Assembly (NCBI GenBank): GCA_019914945.1
Contig: CM034110.1
Span: 10,270,808-10,334,807, forward strand
Length of the DNA stretch: 64,000 bases
Origin: Typha latifolia
Taxonomy: Eukaryota > Streptophyta > Magnoliopsida > Poales > Typhaceae
Reading direction: 5' to 3'
In this document: piece by piece, positions 34,901 to 45,849 of the stretch
How positions within the stretch are numbered: position 1 is the first letter of the stretch
Layout: each line of letters begins with the position of its first letter
The notes under the pieces: model-generated
Told to the model about the DNA's origin: nothing
Database searches by the model: none
What the model saw: only the letters and a program-made list of their open reading frames with translations
Translations under genes and position numbers: made by a program

Positions 34901-37900
34901 ATTTCTGCTAATGATTAGCAACATATTACCAATTGTTGCACTGATTTTTTGCTATATCATCTCATCTCATGTTATGTAATTCTTTTACAGAGAGTTACTT
35001 ACTGGCATTTTGTGAGAGTGATAGGAAAAAGGAGCTCCTGCAATTATTAGAAGTGGTAGATGTGAGAAAAGTCTCATCTCTAAAGTATGTAGCAAGTATA
35101 TTTAAGTCACTAGGGAGGTTTCAGCTGGAGACTTTCAGTGAGAAGTTCCTTTTGGAGCTCAAGACTACAGGTAGCACATGAAGTTCTTTTCTGCTAATTT
35201 GTTTGCATTCTTGCCATATTTATCCTTCCTTTTAATAATTTTGATCAGCTTTTTTTTATATATATAACTAATGCATGACATGCTTATTAGTATAATAAAT
35301 TTTCTGATTCCACTTCCAGGAACTGGAGATGAAAAGATCTCATCCCTCATTTATGATTATGCTATTAGCATACCAAATTTAGTGGTGAGGAACTTTCCAT
35401 GATGGATGATGGTAATAATCATGCTTCTAAGATGGAGTGTGAGTCTCAATTTTGTTCATCTACAATTATCTTGTTCATTTGAAGGATCCATATTTGTATC
35501 AGTAAAGTTGTGATATATGTTTTCTCAGTTAAGAAGCTATTCTGTTTTCCTCTTTAGCTTTAGTTTGAGTGAACATTTGTGGAGTTCTAATAGTGCCATC
35601 AAATCTCATAGCTAGGATTTGTTGTTGCTCTCCTCTTTTATTTTTCTTATTTTGTGATTACAATGAAAATTTTGCTTTGAAGGCCGAGGAAGTTGTATCA
35701 AAATTCATTACTTTGCACCAGAGACTCAAAATGAGTCCTTCTATTGCATTGTATCACAAGCTCATCACCCTGTGTTGCAATTCATCTAAGGTATGCATCT
35801 GCTAAATCTCCAGTCTTTTAATCGGGTAGATTGTTAAGATAACGAAGTTCAATAAATTACTAAAGTAAGGGAACTTTTTAAATTCTTAATGCACAAGCAT
35901 TACTTGATGCTTTATAATCCTCTAGCCAGTTAATCTTTCGATATCATGTGGCTTTCCCATCTGCTGTTTGTTTCTAATTATAGAGTGGAGAAGATAGTTC
36001 ATCAGAGATAAGTTATTTGATGTTTTACAGTCTTCTAAATTCAACGACCTAGTTTTTCCCTCCTTTGTCTTTATTTGATGATTCACATGCATAGAATTGC
36101 ACATAGTCATACTTGTCATACTTCTCATCTTTATTCTGTTAAATCAATTGTATGCCTCTTGGTTTTTCGTTATTTATTGCAGGTACATGCAGCTCTTGAT
36201 GTAGCTGACAAGATGTGCCAATCTGGTTTGAATGTATCAATTGAATCATTTCAACCCATAATACATGCTTGTGAGCGAAGTTGTGAGTTTGACATGGTAA
36301 ATTTTTACCATCTGTAGCATAACTTTTGTTTGGTATAGTTTTGAAGTTTTCTATTTGCATATAGTTTTGCATTTACAATGTAAGGATGCATTATTTAGAT
36401 GCTGTACATGTATGTAGCATAAAGCTTGCAACATATACCAATTACCAACCTGGCTAGTTATATAGAAAGTTACATAGTCAAGTAATTATTAAGTTCGAAA
36501 TTGTCTATTTGTGATGTCATTAGAGAAATATGTAACTTGTCCTCTAGTTAGGACTCTGGGAGCTAAAGAGGATGAACTCAAGTTTCAAAGCTCCTGCCAT
36601 TTCCAATCTGAATTTGCCTAGCTTTTAGCGGTTTCCTTTGAATATTTTGACTGAAAGTATTTAGCACCATCTGAATTGTTTCTTCCTGTTTTAGTTTTCT
36701 CATGAGGTTTGAACTTTGAAGGTTTATAACTTTATTAGGTTGATGGTCAAGTATGCGATGTCAGATACTACATAAAGTAACCCTTTTAATCCTACCTTTT
36801 TTTCACAGTTATATATTCTGGTTCTTACTCCTGTATGATCTGTTCCCTTTCTTGAAGAGTGGACAATTTTTTCTTTTATTTATCTTTTCCTGGACCTATG
36901 CTTTGTATTCAAGTTGTACAATTTTTGATCTTCTAATGAGAAAAAGTGCTCCTTTCTTGACATGCTCTTTCTTTATTTATACATTTTCTGCTGCATTATT
37001 TCTGTCAATAGATGCTTCTACGCATTTTCTATTGCATCATTTTTTTTTCTTGTATCAAACCACACTTTAATTGTTATTTATTATGGTCTTTTTGCTGGAT
37101 AAGTATTTCACAAAACCTTGTTTTTTTTTCCTGCATGGGTTAAAGTAGTTATAGAACAGTCAGTTTTCTTCTACTTAAAAGTCGGTGGACAAGAGGTGCA
37201 GCATTTTCTATTTGTATATATGAAGGCTTCTAGATTTGCCTAAAGATATGAAAAAAAAATTGTGCTGTTTTTTGTTATATGGACATTTCTTTGAGTTTGT
37301 GAAGTATTCCTTTATATAAAGATCTCAATTCTTGTTGATATTGGGTTCCAAGATTTTCAAAACAACGAATCTGGGAACTCTTGTCACTCATTGTCATTCT
37401 TTGATTATATCCAAGCACTTTTTGTAGGTTCATCCAATATATTCTATGATGCGCCGGCATAACTTGAAACTAAATGGGGACACCTTCAAAAGCTTGATAA
37501 GTTTGTGTACTAAGATGAAAGATGTAAGTTATTATAACATTTTTGGTCACACTGTCTTTCGTGTTTTGTGCATGGCATGCAGTTAAACCTGTCAATTTTT
37601 TCAGAATAGCCAATTCTAACTTTAACTGTTGAGGCCCTTTTCATTATTCTAGTGTTATTAACTTGGTTTTTCTGGAATCAGATTCTGTGGTGAGAATTGA
37701 AAATGTTTGTTAAAAACACACTTGTAGGTGGACTTTGGACTAGGTTAAGCTTCTTACATGTGAAAAAGAAATAACAAAGTTATTTTACGGCACTGTAGTT
37801 GGAACGATGACAAGTAAGGCATTTAATATTAATCTACTTCAGACCCAGAGCCCTAAATCTTTTGCATAGGTTGCCGAAATAGGCTCCATTTAGATTTAGG

Positions 37901-40900
37901 AACATCTTTAATTTCTTAACTCAGCCAACCTGGACTCTTGAGTAAGATGTGTGTGTGTGTTGGGGGGTTGGGGGTTTATGTTTATAAGAATTTATTCCTT
38001 TGGAATTTGGAGCATCAAGGTGAAGATTGTGTCAAATATGGCCATATCATCCAAACCATCATGTTGTGCCAAGAGTCGAGTGTGTCACATTCTGTATTAT
38101 ATATCATGCCAACAATTATGAGGATTGCCATGGCAAGTAAAATGAGTGGCCTCTCACCAACTTAGATGTATGACTTTTGTTATCAGTGCAAGTGTGTAAT
38201 ACCAACAGATTTGTGGGGAGCCTGTATCTCACCAACTTTATTCCTTTGTAAACATTTCACTTGTCTAATGCTATTATGAGGTCTAATCCTATTTCTGGCT
38301 AGACGGTATCTTCTGAGCTTGTCATCATCACTGCCTGTTTTTGTCCTTCCAACACATTGAGTTATTCATATTCTAGTAATATTTCTATGCAAGTTCTTGT
38401 CTCTATTATTAACATAACAATAATTGTAGACACCGTGTTTCCATTCATAAGTTCTGTATCAGGTCATGTCCAGCAGAGGATACTGTATTGTCAGGCATTA
38501 TGTTTACTGCTGACATTTATAGTTACCACTTTTACTACCTTCGAAGGTGATTCCTGATAAGTAGTATTCTTTTGCAGTTTGAAGGTGCTTATCGTTTGCT
38601 AATAGATGCTGAAGAAGTTGGTGAGATGCCTACAGTAATCATGTATAATGCTATTATGGCTGGATATTTTAGAGAGGCAAGTTTAGTAATTTAGTTTATG
38701 ACTATTCTACTACAATATATTATAGATTATGCCATAGTAATATGTATATTATTGTTATGACTGTCGTTTGATGTCACTTTTGTAGGTATATTCCAGATTA
38801 TGACATTTAAATTCTTGAACTTTTTAAATATTCGGTACCTGTTTATATGAGCTTCAAGGTCATCTTTTATTGTTCATTAATGTTAAAATAAGAATCCCAA
38901 TTGTGCCCCTTCGCCGATCCTTGTTGTTACTTGTCAGCCCCATGCTGTTCTCTGTCAAACGACACAAGATATTTTGGCATGGGATTGTGCTGCTCCATTC
39001 TGATGGGCTAACTGACATGGTGCCACTGGTGTGGTAACCTTCAGTTTTTATGAAGAAATGCAAGTTGACTAGCTCTTCCATTTTCTCATGTCCATTCTTG
39101 TGAACATTATTCTGTTCCTTTTTGAAATCTTTATTTGTTTTTTATATTGACAATTTTTTTTGTGCAGAAAAAGAAGCATAGAGCATTAATGGTCCTAAAG
39201 CAAATGGAAGATGCAGGTGTAAAACCAGATTCTGAAACTTTCAGTTATTTGATATCTAATTGCGACTGTGAAGAAGATATTGTCAAGGTTAGCTAGCTAT
39301 GAGAACACAATCCCATTCACACTCTTTATTGTGTGGTTCAAATTCTGTGTCTTATTTTACGCCCCACATTTTATTTCAGCTTAATTCTCACTACACTTTC
39401 AGTAATTCAGTATTAAATTCTGTACTTAAGAATATTAGATTACCTGCACTTGTGGTCATCTGGAAGTTGCACGTTCTGATTCTTTTTCCTCGTCATTTTA
39501 GTTCAAGTCATGTTAGATATACCTACTTTAGTATTTAGGGCAGTACTACTGAAAGTATGATCTGCTTCAGCATTTGTTTTCTTGTTAATTGTTATTGTGG
39601 TCATAGAAAGTCAACGTTACAGTTACTATACCTATAGTGCAATACGTCTGAAAGTATGACCTAGATCAGCATGTCTTTGATGACATTGTGGTTAAAATAA
39701 TGTTGTTATTCCAGTATGACTTCATATGTAAGTTCTATACTATGTGAATGTGCTGTATGTGCCCTTTGTAATTGGCTGTGAAACCAGGGTGGCTGGATTT
39801 CATGAGCATCGAGGTCCAACCCAGGTATCCTGGACTCTATTGTAGTCATTATTGTTGTATTCTTCATTTAGTTTCGTACTTTCACGTGATACTACAAATC
39901 CTGTTTTTCACCATGCAAATTTGAAGAATCAGCAAATTGTCCATGAAAGTAGTCATGCTATTCTAAGTACATATCTTTTTGAGTGTTGGCATTACTGTTA
40001 CTATTTATACATCACAATGGCAAAGGTTTCTTCTCTAGCAAGTGATCTTTGAACTTCCTACAGTATTATGAAAAACTGCGGCTTGCTGGAGTTTTCTCTA
40101 CGAAGCATGTTTATATGGCGCTTATAAATGCATACGCAAAACTTCGAAATTTTGATATGGCTAAACAGGTAATCATGCTTGTGCATGCATACTTTACTGT
40201 TCATTTCTGATACAGTCATGGAGCCTAATATGTTTTTCTATATGCAGGGGGTAGGGGTTCCTTCTTCCATCCATAATAAGTTAATAGCTGTATATTATTT
40301 GACAGTCTGCAATTGCTTAATGATTATCCACTTCTATGGAAGCGCACCATGCATTTTAAGAATTTTTCCATCCTCATGCATTGTTTTTGTTTACTGAAAA
40401 ATTAACTTACATATGAGTAGCCTCTACTGATTACTTATGCTAAAAAGTGTTCTGATGGAAAGAGAACAGAAAGCAAACCATGCATTTTAAGAATTTTTCC
40501 GTCCTCATGCATTGTTTTAGTTTACTGAAAAATTAACTTACATATGAGTAGCCTCGATTGCATACTTATGCTAAAAAGTGTTCTGATGGAAAGAGAACAG
40601 AAACCAAGCCTTCATCCAACAAGTATATTAAGAAGAACTAAAGAGAGTACATGAGATAATTCCATCACGTGTTAACAAATTTGAAGAATTTGCAAATGGT
40701 TAAGATTACTTTGTGCCATTTTCTTTTCCTTTTTTTTCCTTTTAACTTTTTCCTTTTATCTTTTTCCTTATTGAATCAAAATGGCTCTTTCTAGGCAAAT
40801 TCCATGGTATGTTTATTGCCGGCTTTCTTTCTCAATACAATTTGGTTGTGAATCATTAGATGTGGCTTATCATGTTCAGATTCAGATAGGTTGACAGGAA

Positions 40901-43303
40901 ATCAAAATTGAAGGGACACAATGACAGTTTAGTTTTGATTTCGTTATTTGCAGTAATCACAAGTTTTCTCTATCTTACAAACTGAATAGTCATTTATTAG
41001 TTTTTCCCCCCAATCCATAGGAGGGACTCATAAAACATTTACTTTAACAAGTTTACTAACAATTAGTATGATCAACCTCATCCCTCAAAACTAATTAGAT
41101 TGTTTCTTAGTTGTAAAAGCTAGTTGAAATTGCGAGACGTTAAACACTACTTACAACTTTCCTTTCGATAGGTTGTCTTGGATAATGAGGTGCCAGTGAA
41201 GCACCGGATGGAAATTAAGAGTGCACTTATCATGGCCCTTTCATCAAATGGACAATTGTCTGATGCCCTTAATGTATATGATGAAATTAAGCAAGCTGGA
41301 TGCAGCCCTGAGCCCAAAGCTGTAATAAGCCTGATTGTGAGTACTACACTTATTCCTAAATTCCTAAATTGAGGTAACATGTATGAGAAAAATTAAATAT
41401 TACTTTACTTTTATTATGAATGTTGCATTAACGCTTCTGCAGGAGCATCTTCAAACTGAAGATGAATTGCATAGATTACATCTGTTACTAAAGGAATTGG
41501 ATGATTCAAGCAATTGGTTTGATGGCTGTAGTAGAGTAATTCTCTACTGCGTTCAGCACAACTATGTCGAGTATGCTTAATTAGTAAAAAGATCTCTATT
41601 CTTAGAATTAGTTACACTATTCACATCATTGCTTTAATCCTTTTTGTTTCCTTTATCAGTGACGCTATTGATTTACTTAAGCAGCTCAAGGAAAAAGACA
41701 GAAAGAGTGCATATATGGTTATCGATCAGGTTCCACCTTGAATTTTCTTTTAATTTGTCAAGAAGTACAGTAACATCTTTTTGTACTGTACTATGTTAGA
41801 TTATCTCATTGCATTTTGGTATCTTTTTGTGACTACACCTGCTGGTTCTATAAGAAGCTTGAGGCAACTTTGGTTGGTTCATGATTTTTTATTCATAATA
41901 CTATCTGCTGTAAGAGAATTGCCAGATCGAAATCTTGATGAGTAGATGACTTCTTGGATTTGATGATAAAAACTTCATATTGTACCTTTTCTTGAAAGGA
42001 TTTTCCTTCCTGATCAATTGTCGACTTTAGATCGGATCTAGCTTATTCTGAGTTAGTTTCATATAATACAGTGTAGATGGCATACTTTCTTATTTATTGC
42101 AAACCTGTGCATATCTCATAATAGTAAGTTTCTTGACAATTAGTTAATATCTTCAAAATGTATCATGCTTTATGGTTTCAAATTTTCAATTAATAATATT
42201 TCAGGAACTTAGTGCTTCTACATAAACCCAGTATTATTTGATTTTTTTTCCCTTCTCAACAGCTATCTGTATTCTGATTCTGAATATGAAAATCTATTAT
42301 TAGTTTTGTTGAGTATTTATATAAATTTTATTTCTTTTGTTCTTCTATAGAATTAATTAGTACGAATGATTAATTAGTTGAATTTTTGCTCTGATTACAG
42401 ATGTTCAGCCAAATATGGAAGACAGACCCTACTAATATAGAAACTGGAATTGAGCTAGTTCGTGCCATTAAAGAAGAGCTTGATCTTCATATTTCTCGAA
42501 CAAGTCTTGATTTTCTTCTCAGTACTTGTGTAAAAGCCAAAGATTCGCAATGCGCTAAGCTGATATGGGCAGAATATGAAGCTGCGGGCCTTCCATACAA
42601 TGTCTTGTCCTTATTGAGGTTTGATAGATGCTTGAAAAGCACACATAATTTTTTAAGCATCAAGTCGTTCATGAAGAGCTGCACATGGACTTTCAAGCAT
42701 ACTGATTTAATATGTTTTCCTGTTAGTCTTCCGTTATATTTTCAAACAATACTGATTAAATCTGGTGCTCTTCTGGTTTGTCATGACTAGACTGTGCACC
42801 AGACCAGGCCAGCTTAATCTGTAGATAAAATTTTAAAATGACATCATGGAAAGTAGTAAATCTTCATAAGCAGCAAGAGCAGTGTAAAGATTTGTTGTGC
42901 TTGATATAGCCTCATGATCAAGTTGGTGGGGTGGTAATTCTCTCAAAAAGGGAAGGGAAGGTAAGGTAAGGTAAGTAAGTCTCTCCTTGGGGATAACAGA
43001 GGGGGAGAGGAAGTTGGATGTGCTTATATTGCACAACTAATCTGATAGACCATAATTGATGTTCTGCTTTGATTTATCTTGCCCCTTGTCTTCGTGTGCT
43101 ATTTTCTCTTGTTTGTTTTTATCCTCTTTTTTTTTTTTAATTAATATTATCTTTAATGCAAATACAGGATGTATCAAGCTCTTCTGGCATCAGGGGAGTG
43201 TGAAGCTGCAAAAGAGATGCTGAAAAGAATACCAAAAGAAGATCCTCATGTATGTGACATCATTAAATCTTGTAAATCAACATACAAGTCGAAAGCTTTA
43301 TAA
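31990..43303 (+). CDS. P-type PPR protein, At4g04790/At4g21880-like, 16 exons
   Basis: Exons: 31990-32278, 32359-32412, 33260-33889, 34991-35170, 35320-35384, 35683-35790, 36183-36296, 37428-37523, 38578-38676, 39168-39287, 40064-40168, 41172-41336, 41443-41570, 41660-41729, 42401-42618, 43168-43303. All junctions keep phase: 858 residues, close to what I recall for the Arabidopsis relatives, which are predicted mitochondrial. The N-terminus (MAKSSLFEAFVSSAGKASQK, then an Ala-rich stretch) fits an import leader. P-type repeats include LYHKLITLCCNSSK, NLKLNGDTFKSLISLC, PTVIMYNAIMAGYF, GVKPDSETFSYLISNC and HVYMALINAYAKL. Such proteins bind organellar RNA for stability, processing or translation. 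So many introns are unusual for a PPR gene. Intron 9 has a GC donor (GAG/GCAAGT). The 3' part, from intron 3 onwards, recurs as a broken copy at 45850-49606. Confidence 0.9.
40347..40608 (+). repeat. 131-bp tandem duplication in intron 11 of the PPR gene
   Basis: Unit 1 is 40347-40477 and unit 2 is 40478-40608. Both begin CCATGCATTTTAAGAATTTT and end with GGAAAGAGAACAGAAA plus a few bases; they differ at only a handful of positions (TTTCCATCC versus TTTCCGTCC, CTCTACTGATTAC versus CTCGATTGCATAC). The right segmental copy has only one unit, near 46990-47130. Confidence 0.9.
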
Positions 43304-43399
43304 ATATGAATCAGGGGAAGAAATAGGTTCTCTTTTTTTTTTTCTTTTTTTTCTTTTTGTTCTTTTTAAATTTTTAGAAGCACTTTCTTCCAGTAAGAT

Positions 43400-43660
43400 T
43401 GTATGATTGGATATTTCCCATATTATTTCCGTCATAATGGAATTTGATCCTATGGTTGAGATAGCAAGTCATTCTGATGGACGGTTGAATATAGTTTCAA
43501 CACGAATTCGAACCCCCTATCTTGGAGTCGGCTCGGATTTTGATCCGGACCCGACCTAATTAATAATAGTCAGCGGAGGTGTTGGGCACGCTCTTCTCGA
43601 TCTCGTTGACCGGTACCTGGGCTTCGATCCGTTCTATATTTCTGTCATCGTTCCATCGCG
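43400..43660 (+). promoter_or_regulatory. shortened copy of the CCCH-gene promoter, now driving a PPR gene
   Basis: Matches 49765-50204 in front of the intact CCCH gene: ATGGAATTTGATCCTA, CTATCTTGGAGTCG, GGATTTTGATCC and, next to the start codon, GATCCGTTCTATATTTCTGTC versus GATCCGTTTTATATTTCTCTC. About 150-200 bases present in the right copy are missing or replaced here, including the paired TAGGGTTT telo-box elements at 50101-50131. Confidence 0.7.
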
Positions 43661-45595
43661 ATGCTCGGTCGTAAGCTCTACAAGACGAAACTATGTATAC
43701 CTCATCTATTCCCACCACTTTTCAAACCTCTTCGCCTCCTCCTCCCTCTCTCGTTCCACCGCCACTCCTTTCCTTCTCCCTCGCCATCCTCTTCGAGTTC
43801 CATTAATGGCGCCCCACTTATCTCCACCTCCCATCGAGATCACAGCACTGACCCAGAGGTGGCACGCGCCAATTACCTGATCACCCAACTAAGCAGTCAA
43901 GGTCGCTTGGCCGATGCCCACAAGCTGTTCGACCAAACCCCCCAGAGAGATGTCATCTCATGGACTGCGTTGATATCTGGGTACATCCGCTGCGGCATGC
44001 TCCACGAGGCCCGCCTTCTCTTCGAACGCTCTGATGCTAAAAAGAATGTCATCACGTGGACTGCGATGCTCTCAGGGTACGTCAGGTCAAGGCGTATTAG
44101 AGAAGCCGAGGAGCTCTTCCAACAGATGCCAGATAAGAATGTAGTGTCGTGGAATACTATGGTATCAGGGTATCTGGAGCGTGGGCTTCTTGACAAGGGG
44201 TATGAGTTGTTCAAGAGGATGCCAGTTAGGAATGTGGTCTCTTGGAATACAATTGTGACTGCAATGGCGCAGTCGGGGAGAATTGATGAAGCCTACAAGC
44301 TTTTTAGGTCGATGACTGAGAGAAATGTGATCTCATGGACAGCAATGGTCGCAGGCTTGGCGCAAAATGGAAGAGTTGACGAGGCTCGTGCTGTTTTTGA
44401 TGTGATGCCAGAGAGAAATGTGGTCTCTTGGAATGCCATGATATCGGGTTATACCCAAAATAAGAGGCTCGATGAAGCCCTGGATCTTTTCAATAGGATG
44501 CCTGAGAGGGATATTCCATCATGGAACACAATGATCACTGGGTTAATCCAGAATGCGGACTTGAGTCAGGCTCAAAACTTGTTCGATAAGATGGCCAAAA
44601 GAAATGTTATTACTTGGACTACGATGATAGCAGGCTATGTGCAGGATGGGCAGAATGAGGTAGCCTTGAATTTCTTCTCCGAGATGTTCATTGAGGGGCT
44701 TAAACCTAATCAGGGAACATTTGTGAGTGCTCTGGATGCAGTGAGCAATTTAGCGGCACTCCAGGAAGGACATCAAATACATCAGATTGTTAGCAAAACC
44801 ATTTTTCAGTTTGATCAGTTTGTTGAATCTGCCTTGATGAATGCATATGCAAAGTGCGGCGAAATAGGTACAGCTAGAAAGGTGTTTGATCTGTCAAAGC
44901 AAAAGGATTTAGTCTCTTGGAATGGAATTATTGTTGCGTATGCACATCATGGGAACGGTAAAGAAGCAGTAAGCTTGTTTGAGGAGATGCAGAGAAATGG
45001 GTTCAGACCTAATGATGTGACCTATGTGGGGTTGCTGTCAGCTTGTAGCCACTCGGGGTTGGTCGACGAGGGGCTTAGAATATTTAGCTCCCTGGTAAAT
45101 GATAAGTCCATTGAAATTAGGGAAGATCATTACACTTGCCTCGTAGACCTCTGTGGACGAGCTGGACGGCTCAAGGAAGCTGCAAATCTAATCAATGTGC
45201 TTAAGGGTAAGGCACCTTCAGCTAATGTTTGGGGAGCCCTTCTTGGTGGGTGTAATTTTCATGGGAATGAAAGCATTGGGAAGGTGGCAGCTAGAAAGCT
45301 CTTGGAAGCAGAGCCTAACAATGCTGGCAGTTACATGTTACTATCAAACATCTATGCTTCTGCTGGGAAGTGGAAGGAAGCAGCAAGAATTAGATTAGAG
45401 ATGAAAGATAAGGGACTTAAAAAGCAACCTGGATGCAGTTGGATTGAAGTGGGAAATAGGGTTAATGTATTTGTAGCGCGTGATAAGTCCCATAGCCAGT
45501 CTGAGTTAATCTATAGTTTGCTGCAAGATCTTCATCACAAGATGAAGTTGACAGGGTATGCACCCTCCAACCTCCATGCATCATATGTCGAATAA
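43661..45595 (+). CDS. E-type PPR protein, At2g35030-like, with chimeric N-terminus
   Basis: A single exon of 644 residues. After an N-terminal leader come about a dozen PLS repeats dominated by short S-type motifs (MPDKNVVSWNTMVSGYLERG, MPERNVVSWNAMISGYTQN, MPERDIPSWNTMITGL, MAKRNVITWTTMIAGY), a long L/P block, then E and E+ domains (NVWGALLGGCNFHGNESIGK, SYMLLSNIYASAGKWKEAAR, KKQPGCSWIEVGN, HSQSELIYSLLQDLHHKMK). No DYW domain. The order matches At2g35030, a predicted mitochondrial editing-type PPR protein. The first 13 residues, MLGRKLYKTKLCI, are identical to the start of the CCCH protein encoded at 50205 and do not belong to the PPR family; the shared DNA covers 40 coding bases with 2 silent differences. 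The next in-frame ATG is about 110 codons on, inside the repeat array, so this start is required. The basic leader followed by LFKPLRLLLPLSFHRHSF would suit mitochondrial import. Confidence 0.93.
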   Translation: MLGRKLYKTKLCIPHLFPPLFKPLRLLLPLSFHRHSFPSPSPSSSSSINGAPLISTSHRDHSTDPEVARANYLITQLSSQGRLADAHKLFDQTPQRDVISWTALISGYIRCGMLHEARLLFERSDAKKNVITWTAMLSGYVRSRRIREAEELFQQMPDKNVVSWNTMVSGYLERGLLDKGYELFKRMPVRNVVSWNTIVTAMAQSGRIDEAYKLFRSMTERNVISWTAMVAGLAQNGRVDEARAVFDVMPERNVVSWNAMISGYTQNKRLDEALDLFNRMPERDIPSWNTMITGLIQNADLSQAQNLFDKMAKRNVITWTTMIAGYVQDGQNEVALNFFSEMFIEGLKPNQGTFVSALDAVSNLAALQEGHQIHQIVSKTIFQFDQFVESALMNAYAKCGEIGTARKVFDLSKQKDLVSWNGIIVAYAHHGNGKEAVSLFEEMQRNGFRPNDVTYVGLLSACSHSGLVDEGLRIFSSLVNDKSIEIREDHYTCLVDLCGRAGRLKEAANLINVLKGKAPSANVWGALLGGCNFHGNESIGKVAARKLLEAEPNNAGSYMLLSNIYASAGKWKEAARIRLEMKDKGLKKQPGCSWIEVGNRVNVFVARDKSHSQSELIYSLLQDLHHKMKLTGYAPSNLHASYVE

Positions 45596-45849
45596 GTTGA
45601 GCTGATGATGTGACCTATGCGGAATTGCTCAGTCCACTCAGTTTTGGTTTGTCAATGGCTATGTGGTCAAGTTGGCAGCTTGAGAAGTTGAGAGTTAAAA
45701 AATTGCTAAGATTAACGGCTTCTCCCTTCTTGGGGATTTCATTCATTGGAACGATATGGAAAGTTGGCAGCAAATAAGCTACTCTAGGTACAGCTTAATG
45801 GTGCCTTTACATTAAAGATTGTAATTTAACATCCTTTCTTCTGCCACTC
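45596..45849. other. 3' flank of the chimeric PPR gene
   Basis: Unique sequence between the PPR stop codon and the left edge of duplication copy B. Nothing recognised. Confidence 0.5.

Larger units (their letters stand above)
34336..43700 (+). repeat. left copy (A) of a direct segmental duplication
   Basis: Sequence from intron 3 of the 16-exon PPR gene through its end, the spacer and the first 40 bases of a CCCH zinc-finger coding region. It matches 45850-50244 in the same orientation and order; the parts 34336-35036 and 39893-43700 are shared, while 35037-39892 is absent from the right copy. Introns and exons are both alike (for example TTGACAATATATGGTACTTT occurs in both), so it is a DNA-level duplication and not retroposition. 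Confidence 0.88.

Noticed and set aside
43661..43700. The shared MLGRKLYKTKLCI start as chance similarity of basic leaders
   Set aside because: The identity extends at DNA level into the leader and spacer, and all the way back through the duplicated PPR 3' end, so common descent is the only reasonable explanation.
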